A DNA stretch of 64,000 nucleotides from an uncultured delta proteobacterium (GTDB lineage Bacteria > Desulfobacterota > Syntrophia > Syntrophales > Smithellaceae). Shown one piece after another: positions 33,281-41,370 of the stretch (position 1 is its first letter; the number at the start of each line of letters is the position of its first letter). A program made the translations under genes and the position numbers. The stretch covers positions 137,271-201,270 of the forward strand of contig CAIVQG010000051.1 in the NCBI GenBank assembly GCA_903907985.1. The letters run 5' to 3'. The notes beneath the pieces were generated by a model that was given only the letters and a program-made list of their open reading frames with translations, did no database searches and was not told the origin of the DNA.

Positions 33281-33378
33281 TTTTGCAAATTCTGGATGTT
33301 AATGATTACGAAAGAAATCTTGTTATCCACGTAATGAGCCACACAGCTCATTGAATTACCGTCTTCCACACCAAATTA

Positions 33379-34341
33379 TTATTTCTTTGGTGCAAAGTAA
33401 GGGCAAGACTGACCATCGTGCTTGCATAACATAGGTCTTCGAGATGAGTCACCATTTTCCCAACATTCCGGATTAGGCTTCCATACTTTAGGCGGACAGG
33501 TGCATTCACAATAACGTTTCGTGCAACTCATTTTACAGTCTGCTTCCTGAAGCTTTTTCCCAGGAGGAGTGGCGACCGGAACATTACTTTTTCTTATCTC
33601 CAATTGCGCCTGCCTATTTTTATCTTCCAGTTCTTTCTTGTAGTTTAGCCAATCTTCGTGAATTTTTTCCGGTGTCCTGCCGACGATTTTCGATCCAAAC
33701 ATTTCGCGGTATTGTCGTTTGTCCTCTTGTTTGCCAAGCCCTTCTTTTACTGCGGAAGTTAATTTTCCAACAGATGCATCCCAGGCTTCACTGCCCGCAT
33801 AACCGCCCGCTACGCCGCCGGCAATAGTGCCTGCAGGACCGGCCAAAGTGCCAAAGCTCGCGCCGGTAGCTGAGGCAATGCCCGACACAACTGATTTGCC
33901 GAGGCCATCGGCTATAGTGATGAAACCTTGAGCATATTTACCTTCGGCGATTTCACCCGCTGCTGTGGAACCATAACCCACATGGTCGATGATCACGCCG
34001 CCAGCGCTGAGGATGCTACTTGCGCCTTTAAGATTGGCACTTTTTTCCAGAAGGTTGCCAACAGCGGATGCTGATTCACCGCTTTTGTCGGCTTTCCATG
34101 CATCGCCAAAGGTTTTAATTGCAGCATTGCCGAGGGCATGATCTGTAACTTCTTTGGTCAAGGATATTATTGATCCACCCACGTTGGAGTTCGCAGCATC
34201 GTTGATTTTGGCAACGACATTGCCTTTGGAGGGATCATCACCTGCTTGGGCGGTAGCAGGTGCGGCTAAGCAACTCATAGTCAATACGACAAAGCATACA
34301 CATGCTGCGAGAAATGGGAAAATAAAGTGCGGGCGTTTCAT
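33379..34341 (-). CDS. Secreted hypothetical protein, Gly/Ala-rich core and Cys-rich C-terminus
   Basis: Signal peptide; C-terminal CKMSCTKRYCECTCPP; AAGGAG Shine-Dalgarno upstream of MKRPHFIF start. Confidence 0.6.
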   Translation of the reverse strand: MKRPHFIFPFLAACVCFVVLTMSCLAAPATAQAGDDPSKGNVVAKINDAANSNVGGSIISLTKEVTDHALGNAAIKTFGDAWKADKSGESASAVGNLLEKSANLKGASSILSAGGVIIDHVGYGSTAAGEIAEGKYAQGFITIADGLGKSVVSGIASATGASFGTLAGPAGTIAGGVAGGYAGSEAWDASVGKLTSAVKEGLGKQEDKRQYREMFGSKIVGRTPEKIHEDWLNYKKELEDKNRQAQLEIRKSNVPVATPPGKKLQEADCKMSCTKRYCECTCPPKVWKPNPECWENGDSSRRPMLCKHDGQSCPYFAPKK

Positions 34342-34364
34342 GTTATATGTCTCCTTAGTGTGCA

Positions 34365-35528
34365 TTATGGTTGACTAACTTTTGCTACTAAGTCCCTGAT
34401 CTGGCTGGCGTAAGACGCAGAGAAGATGTGGTTGATAAAGTACGCCTGACGCAGGCCGTATTTGCCTTTGTCAGTCTGAAACCAGAATAAAAGCACATTG
34501 TTGGGGTCTGCCGGGTGGCTGAGAAAAACAAAACAGTCATCCGGCGTTCTAAGGACGGAAACCACCTTGAAGACTCCGAATTCTTTGTTGTTGGCCTTGA
34601 TAAGGTCAAACGTCTCCTGAGGTGTCTGGGGAATGGTAGCCTTGAGATCGTTGAAATCTCCACTCTTGATGCCGGCCAGAATCAAAGAAGTAGCATCACG
34701 GTAAACTTCTAACTTTTTGTCCTGCTCGTAACGGATGAGGGCGGTGATGCTGCGTTCAAACCGTAGGTTGGCTGCCGCAAGCATGCTTTTGCTGATTTCC
34801 TTATTTTCTGAATTTTTATCGAAGATGTTCCTTTGTTTTGCAAAAGGTGAGTTGTTCTCCAGCTTAACTCTTGCGGGGAAGATGTTCTCAAAGGCGACAA
34901 GCGTTTCTCCAACGGCAAGCGGGACGGCCAAAAGAGGTGTAATAGTTGCGGATTCGCGTTCCCAAAGCGGCTGCACCTCAAAAGGAATCTGACCGTATTG
35001 GCGGATGTAGTCGCCCAGGAACAGTTCGGCGTGGTTCATGACGAATTGCTTGTTCTCATATTGCCAAATCGTTATTATGGCGATGTCGCTCCAAGGGTGA
35101 TAAAAAAGGACGATGTGTGTTTGTGTCGTGAGGGGTGCAACAGTGTAAGTAGCGGTGGCGAAGAAATATTTCCAGCCTACATCGGGTGGCGTTTCGGTAA
35201 ACAGGGCATTTTCAATGCCTGTAAAGTCCTGCAAGTTGGAAACGGAACTGTATTTCTTGATTGTGGCAACGGGCTCTACGATGGCTTCAAGCCGGAAAGT
35301 TTTAACGGCTTCAATAAGTTGTTGCTGGGAAATACCGGGCATGGTCTTATTATTTTTTGCCGTTGTTTGCGGCGGCAGAGACTTCTTTGCGTCCCCGGAG
35401 TTAATAATCTTCTGCCATTGTTCCCTGGTTACTTTTCCATCTTCCTTACTAAAACCTGTGCCGGTGAACAGAAAAAACAAAAATAGGACTATACTTGCTG
35501 CAACCAGATTATTGAACTTCATTCTCAA
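34365..35528 (-). CDS. Secreted hypothetical protein
   Basis: Signal peptide (LVAASIVLFLFFLFTGTGFS); 387 aa; upstream partner of 33379-34341 gene. Confidence 0.6.
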   Translation of the reverse strand: MRMKFNNLVAASIVLFLFFLFTGTGFSKEDGKVTREQWQKIINSGDAKKSLPPQTTAKNNKTMPGISQQQLIEAVKTFRLEAIVEPVATIKKYSSVSNLQDFTGIENALFTETPPDVGWKYFFATATYTVAPLTTQTHIVLFYHPWSDIAIITIWQYENKQFVMNHAELFLGDYIRQYGQIPFEVQPLWERESATITPLLAVPLAVGETLVAFENIFPARVKLENNSPFAKQRNIFDKNSENKEISKSMLAAANLRFERSITALIRYEQDKKLEVYRDATSLILAGIKSGDFNDLKATIPQTPQETFDLIKANNKEFGVFKVVSVLRTPDDCFVFLSHPADPNNVLLFWFQTDKGKYGLRQAYFINHIFSASYASQIRDLVAKVSQP

Positions 35529-35600
35529 CTCCTTTATTGCCGGTTCATTTCCGCAACACCTTGCATATGAATTAAATAGAATGTGCCTTACATGAAAGAA

Positions 35601-35629
35601 TATATAGGAAACGTCGTCTTGTATGTCAA
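35601..35629 (-). promoter_or_regulatory. Predicted sigma-70 promoter for the 34365-35528 gene
   Basis: Minus strand TTGACA-N17-TATATA. Confidence 0.6.
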
Positions 35630-35821
35630 TTAAATATTGATTACCGATTGGAAAAAAGCATGCTCGTAATAAATTGTAAACACTCGCTTACAGGAAACAC
35701 TGTTTGCTGAAACCACCTCCGAGTCCGCATAAATATGATAGCCAGTATTCACTTGAGCATCATTTGTAGTCAACAAAAGTTTGATGCATTAGAAAAGATG
35801 TTATCTCCATGTTATACGTTA

Positions 35822-37162
35822 TCAGCGTGTCATCCATGAACGCGAACGCAGAGTCACAGCCGCGTAGGGGAACAGCCAGAACAGGGAAAAAAACGAGAAG
35901 TACGAGTATATAATTCCGTAAACAAAATCCCAGGAATGCTCACTGTGCAGATAATAAAGCATATTAAAGAATGATATGAGTCCCATGGCAAACATCAGAC
36001 GGACAATAGTCATAGGATCATTGTAGGTTAGAATTATGAGCAATACAAGGCTGACGTAAGCTACCGGGAAACGAAGATTAGTGATGATTTTGTCGAAGAT
36101 GGCAATAAGGCGGGCGCCGAACGGACGCTTCCAGACGATACGAGCGAAAACAATTTCCTCCCGGATGTAACTTCTGTCCCAGCGCAGGTACATTTTACAA
36201 AGCTTTTCATAGGTCCACGGAACTATCGTATGTACAACTGCTGTTCGTTGATAAACTGAATTGAAGCCGGCGGCCAGAATAAAATTGGTCAATGATCTGT
36301 CTTCGCCGTAAGTGCATTGTCTGCCCAGAAATGTCTGTTGCATCCAGGCAGCAAGCACATTCCGAACAACCGTTATACGGTACGCCGATAATGCACCGGG
36401 GCAGCAATAAACCGTCCCGTATGTGGACTGCGTTGCGCGCAGGAAATCGAAAGACAAGATGAACTGGACATGCAGCATTCGGGGAATCAGCCCCTGATAA
36501 CGGTTATAAACGGCTACTTTACCTGCAACGGCCCCGACTTTGGGATTCTTAAACGGGCCGACAATGGCTAGCAGAGTTTCCTTTTCAATCACGCTGTCGG
36601 AATCAATTGTGACGACGATTTCCCCTCGCGCCCGCCTGAACCCTTCTTCCAGAGCAGCGCGTTTACCGCGATTTTCCGGAAAACGGACTGCACAAACTAA
36701 ACCATTATGTTTTATGGTAGCACTGTTGATATATTGCCAGGTATCATCTTTGCTACCGTCATCTATGGCAATTATTTCCAATCGATCTCGCGGATAATCA
36801 GCTTCAATGATCGAATCAATTGTTTTTTCAACCATGACTCCTTCATTATAGGCTGGAATGATTACTGTAAGCAGCGGTGCCTGATCGAAATCGGCGGAAG
36901 GGAAAGGGCGGTAAAGGAACCAGAGGATTGTACGGAATGACAGCAGCAAGATACCCATTATTACCCATAGCAGACTGGGGCGAATGATAATCTTCGACCA
37001 GTGGGCACTCTTGACCGCATAGTAGATAGGTTCAAAAACGCCGCCCGTAAGCGATGCGTAGGAAACATATAAAAGACAGGTTATTATAGCAATACGAATG
37101 CACCAGCTGAAAATCGGAGAGTGATGTTTAACGGTACGTGGTGAAAATTCGTTATTTTGCAT
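35822..37162 (-). CDS. Family 2 glycosyltransferase, processive type (NodC/hyaluronan-synthase-like)
   Basis: VIIPAYNEGVMVEKTIDSI, DDGSKDDT, TIDSDSVIE, GEDRSLTNFIL, YLRWDRSY motifs; flanking TM segments. Confidence 0.88.
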   Translation of the reverse strand: MQNNEFSPRTVKHHSPIFSWCIRIAIITCLLYVSYASLTGGVFEPIYYAVKSAHWSKIIIRPSLLWVIMGILLLSFRTILWFLYRPFPSADFDQAPLLTVIIPAYNEGVMVEKTIDSIIEADYPRDRLEIIAIDDGSKDDTWQYINSATIKHNGLVCAVRFPENRGKRAALEEGFRRARGEIVVTIDSDSVIEKETLLAIVGPFKNPKVGAVAGKVAVYNRYQGLIPRMLHVQFILSFDFLRATQSTYGTVYCCPGALSAYRITVVRNVLAAWMQQTFLGRQCTYGEDRSLTNFILAAGFNSVYQRTAVVHTIVPWTYEKLCKMYLRWDRSYIREEIVFARIVWKRPFGARLIAIFDKIITNLRFPVAYVSLVLLIILTYNDPMTIVRLMFAMGLISFFNMLYYLHSEHSWDFVYGIIYSYFSFFSLFWLFPYAAVTLRSRSWMTR

Positions 37163-37274
37163 AAAATTGGATTCTTATATCCGACGATCTATCCCTGCCA
37201 TTTAAGTTCCCGCGTTATTACCAGCAATCCATCATTTATTCAACTTGATAAGTTCAAATCCTCTTTGTAGAAAA

Positions 37275-37303
37275 AATATAGGAATAACTGTCTCTTATGT
37301 AAA
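37275..37303 (-). promoter_or_regulatory. Predicted sigma-70 promoter for the glycosyltransferase gene
   Basis: Minus strand TTTACA-N17-TATATT. Confidence 0.5.
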
Positions 37304-37425
37304 TTAAATAATATTGGCCACAAATGTCAGTGTGATCCGGATGTTTGTCGTCGGGTATTAATTATGTTTATTGCCGATTGAAAATACGATTAGGAGTAAT
37401 GTAATACATATTTTCGGATTACTGG

Positions 37426-37869
37426 TTATTCGCAGACTCTTTTTCGCAAAGTGTCCATCTGTGAATTAGGAATTATATGGCTCCATTCTGGTTCTTCAAT
37501 ATTATTAGAATACATTACTTTACCATTCTTATCGTAACGAAAAACAGATACTAAATTCATCATCTGTTTCTTACAGTCTATTCTATACAAGTCCTGTGAG
37601 TTGGATAGTTTGCCATATCCTTCAGCAGACATTCCTTCTGTTATCTTGTCTTGAATATATATCTCTCTACCTTTATCAGAATAAATACGTTTCTCCCATA
37701 CTCTAACTATATCCTTTGTCCCACTATTTTCTATATTTCCCTTTTTATATAAAAGGATATTCCCATTATTGTCCCTATAATATTCAACCCAATCAGAACC
37801 AATTACTGGAGTTACAAGTATAAGGGGAACTATAAAAGATAAAGAGATAACAAAACTAATAATTTTCAT
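37426..37869 (-). CDS. Secreted hypothetical protein, surface-adhesin-E-like domain
   Basis: Signal peptide; homologous to C-terminal half of the 37920-38645 protein. Confidence 0.55.
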   Translation of the reverse strand: MKIISFVISLSFIVPLILVTPVIGSDWVEYYRDNNGNILLYKKGNIENSGTKDIVRVWEKRIYSDKGREIYIQDKITEGMSAEGYGKLSNSQDLYRIDCKKQMMNLVSVFRYDKNGKVMYSNNIEEPEWSHIIPNSQMDTLRKRVCE

Positions 37870-37919
37870 GTGTCTTCCTTTCAGAAGAAAAAAATATATA
37901 TAGATCTTCTAATTCTTGG

Positions 37920-38645
37920 TTATTCACAGACTTCCTTTTGTGAAATGTCTAAGATCGAATTAGGAATTATATTCCCCCATTCTGGTTCATTATAAACTTT
38001 AGAATAAAATATTTTACCATCCGTATCATAATAGTCAAAAGATAACTTATTGAATCCATGTTTTTTACAGTCTATTTCATACAACCACTTTTCTTCTGAT
38101 AGTTTACCCCATCCTTCAGTTGATAATCCACTGTTTCTCCTAAATTGAGTTACTTTATCTCTACCTCTATCGGAATAAAATGTTTTAACCCATACTTGAA
38201 ATATATTTTTTACTTTTTTATTTTCTACATTTTCAATCTTGTATGAAAAAACATACCCATCCTCATTCTTATAACATTCTACCCAATCGGATGAAGGTTT
38301 CGGCACAGCTGTTTGAACTTGAGATTTCGGAACAACGGATTCAATCGGTGATTTTGGATTAATAACTTGAACGGAAGATTTTATGTCATCACTCTTGTAT
38401 TTTTGACCTATATAATGGAAAAAGAGATATGTAAATATTAGGAAGGATATAATCAATATTACAAAAATTAGGTATGATTTTATTGCTTGACTAAAAGTTT
38501 TCTTTTGAATTGTTTTCGTATTTGAATAGGATTTATCACTATTTATGGATGTTTCTATTTTGGGGTTAATTGCAATACGATTGCCACAAGAATAACAAAA
38601 TTTTGAGGTATCGCTTACTTCTTTTCCACATTGTGAGCAAAACAT
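37920..38645 (-). CDS. Zinc-ribbon plus TM plus surface-adhesin-E-like domain protein
   Basis: MFCSQCGKEVSDTSKFCYSCG zinc ribbon, central TM helix, C-terminal domain shared with the adjacent gene. Confidence 0.65.
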   Translation of the reverse strand: MFCSQCGKEVSDTSKFCYSCGNRIAINPKIETSINSDKSYSNTKTIQKKTFSQAIKSYLIFVILIISFLIFTYLFFHYIGQKYKSDDIKSSVQVINPKSPIESVVPKSQVQTAVPKPSSDWVECYKNEDGYVFSYKIENVENKKVKNIFQVWVKTFYSDRGRDKVTQFRRNSGLSTEGWGKLSEEKWLYEIDCKKHGFNKLSFDYYDTDGKIFYSKVYNEPEWGNIIPNSILDISQKEVCE

Positions 38646-38931
38646 TTTTTATTCTCCATTTTTAGAATAAAAAATACCGGCAACCTTTTTTAAAGGATTG
38701 TCGTTATATATGTCATCTGTTATCTGAAAAATAGTTCATCTTGAATTATCTCACTTGGCTGTATTTACTGACCTGCCTCCGCTACTTGTACCACATGTTA
38801 AGTTAGATTCCAGCTTTTAATTATTACCGATTGAAGTCTAGGATTTATGTTGAGGCTGACGTTTTATTGACTAGAGGAAGCTATCTTTGGAGAAGTTACG
38901 ATTGTTGGCCTGAGCCATTGAGCGATGTATG

Positions 38932-39474
38932 CTATCTGGGCGGATGCTCTTGCACGTACTTTTGACGCCTCGCCTGCAACCGTTCCCAAATCTCCTGTGG
39001 GACCAGTGCCTGCACCGCTGCATACATTAACTTTGCAGAAAACTGTTGCTCAGGGACAAGGTAATCCTCAATCTTAATTCGTTTTCCCTTCACCATGACA
39101 ATAAGTGTCTGATTGCTGCCGCCGACCGGCGCCTGATCCAGTTGCCGCCATTTTCGTGTAAATAGCCCGTTTTCGACAATCACTCGGTAAACGTCGTTCA
39201 AGTTCTGCTCTTCTACCTTAAAAAATTCAGTCCACTTTGGCACGGTGGTTGATGGATAGTCAGGAGTCAGAATGATCTCACTTCGGCCCGAAGGATTGAT
39301 GATGACGCTGTATTCGTAATGGTAAGGCGGTGGCAAACTCCCTTCGCGCCATTCGTACTCAATGACGAAATCGTTTGGCCTCGCGTTCTGCTCATTGGTT
39401 GAGGAATGTAAGGTTGCGCAGCCGATGCAGAAAACTGCAAACAGCGTCAGCAACAAATTGGAAAGGCATCTCAT
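38932..39474 (-). CDS. Hypothetical lipoprotein
   Basis: LLLTLFAVFCIGCAT lipobox; no family recognised. Confidence 0.55.
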   Translation of the reverse strand: MRCLSNLLLTLFAVFCIGCATLHSSTNEQNARPNDFVIEYEWREGSLPPPYHYEYSVIINPSGRSEIILTPDYPSTTVPKWTEFFKVEEQNLNDVYRVIVENGLFTRKWRQLDQAPVGGSNQTLIVMVKGKRIKIEDYLVPEQQFSAKLMYAAVQALVPQEIWERLQARRQKYVQEHPPR

Positions 39475-39711
39475 GGAAGTCTCCGCTCAGCATGTTTTCT
39501 CATAAAAACGTCATCACTATTATCGCGGAAGCGGGTTAACGGAAACATCAACCGAAGACTTAGCGATCGGCTGGATTGACTTTGCTCGCAATTTTTCAAC
39601 TATCACCAATCTTTGTGTAGCATAAAATAGCAATATTAGGGAAACAACATTAAAGGAAGAAAATGATACCATGACGTGTGGCCTCTTTTATTTTTCAGCC
39701 CTGATTACTAT

Positions 39712-39885
39712 TTATTTTTTAATAAATAGGCTGGATAATATAATTCCGGAAACCAGTATCAATATGGCCACAGTGATTTTTGTGCCATGACTTCCGAATC
39801 TCGGCAAAATCACGAAAGGCAGCAACCATAGATACACCACTAAGTGAAGAGTACCGATAAATACTATTCTCAAGATTCTTTTCAT
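39712..39885 (-). CDS. Small two-TM membrane protein (57 aa), below the supplied ORF-track length
   Basis: MKRILRIVFIGTLHLVVYLWLLPFVILPRFGSHGTKITVAILILVSGIILSSLFIKK*. Confidence 0.45.
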   Translation of the reverse strand: MKRILRIVFIGTLHLVVYLWLLPFVILPRFGSHGTKITVAILILVSGIILSSLFIKK

Positions 39886-40041
39886 AACCTGATTTTTTTC
39901 GTTCCTGTCAAAGGAATTAATTAAGCATACCTAATGGAGCATGACCTTTATCACGTTTGCAAAATTTCATTTAACACAGAAACGAAAAAATTAGATAGGC
40001 AGGAAAGGTAAAATCGATACAGCTAGTAAACCAGACATCTA

Positions 40042-40233
40042 TTACGTGTATTCAATTTTGTTAGTACCTGTGGTTTCCTCTGGCACATGTTCCTTCTCTT
40101 CCATGGACTTTTTGAAACCTTTTATAGCCTTGCCTATAGAGCTTCCCAATTCAGGAAGTTTGCCGGGACCAAAAATAATCAGAACGATCCCCAGTATAAT
40201 TAAAAGATGCATTGGTTGGAGAAGACCTCTCAT
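40042..40233 (-). CDS. tatA: Sec-independent translocase TatA/E-family protein
   Basis: LLIILGIVLIIFGPGKLPELGSSIGKAIKGFKKSMEE. Confidence 0.93.
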   Translation of the reverse strand: MRGLLQPMHLLIILGIVLIIFGPGKLPELGSSIGKAIKGFKKSMEEKEHVPEETTGTNKIEYT

Positions 40234-40723
40234 TATCTTTTCACCTCCTATTTCTTATCCTAATATTTCGTTTACAGTCTTTAAAGAAATAGGGCAAGAA
40301 ATTTTTCATTCGGTGGTTATCGTCAAAATATACTGACGCTTAGAAGAGGAAGGCATGTTGATATTGCTACAAACAAATAATCATGGTGAATAAATATTTT
40401 GAGGATTTGCGTTTGAAATGTTTGATCAACAACTAGGTTCAGCCACGCAGATGCCTTAGGGCACTTGCGTCAGCTGCAACCTATTTTTGGATTTAACTGG
40501 CGATGGCTACAAAACGGGAAGTTTATCGTGGGCAAAAATCTCATAACCGTGGCTTTGGTCATTAACCACAATAATCGAGAGGTGGAGATTCAATGATGAT
40601 GAATAGCCAGATAGATTGTTTCTTATTCAGGCTCTATTCATTCCCAATATCTTTTGCCTTCATAACTTCACCGGATATTCATTTTTCCAATTACTAAGGG
40701 ACGACAATATCCAGCTTTAAACG

Positions 40724-41029
40724 TCATTTAGGATTCAAAGTTGAGGGCTGCTGGTTTCCCTGTTGTTCGGCTTTTGCAGCAGCCTCTTTCGCAAGCAGTC
40801 GCAGAGCCTGACGATCACCTTTGCCAGCTTCTTGGGCAGTTTGAGCGGGAGTCTCTTGAATTTCCTGCATCAATTCCTTGGCAGAATTGCTTATTTGAAC
40901 TGTATCCGTCGTCGCGGTCTGCGTTTTTGCTGGGGCTGGGGCTACAGGTTGAGCTTGATCTGTATTTGCTGCAGCCGCTCGGGCGTCAACTTTAGCTGCA
41001 TCGGTTTGTGCTACTGGATTAATAGCCAT
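40724..41029 (-). CDS. Small Ala/Gln-rich hypothetical protein
   Basis: MAINPVAQTDAAKVDARAAAANTDQ...; AGGAG upstream; ORF-track start at 41224 is likely too long. Confidence 0.5.
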   Translation of the reverse strand: MAINPVAQTDAAKVDARAAAANTDQAQPVAPAPAKTQTATTDTVQISNSAKELMQEIQETPAQTAQEAGKGDRQALRLLAKEAAAKAEQQGNQQPSTLNPK

Positions 41030-41318
41030 TTTCATTTCTCCTATTATTTTATTGAAAACAGTAAAAAATACGATCAGGCGTCTTTCTGTGCTTATTGTAT
41101 CGGCATATTCTCCAAAAACATAAATTAAATTATAATGCGTTAATTCTGTCAAAATCTGAATCGAGATCAAGAAATCTGCTGCAAAACGACAAGGCGACTC
41201 GTCAATATTGAGGTAGCTACTCAATAAATACTGAAGATAACTGTTTGAAAGGTTGGATATAAATAAAAATTGCCGGACGCTTGACTACAGGAAGAACTTG
41301 CTAATCTTGCCAGTCCGA

Positions 41319-41363
41319 AACAAGGGGTCTCGCCACCCGCATGGGTGGTTGTAACCCCTTGTT
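41319..41363. repeat. REP-like palindromic repeat, copy 1 (possibly also terminator of the PEP-synthase-like gene)
   Basis: AACAAGGGGTCTCGCCACCC-gcat-GGGTGGTTGTAACCCCTTGTT; near-identical to 60068-60113. Confidence 0.7.
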
Positions 41364-41370
41364 CATATAT

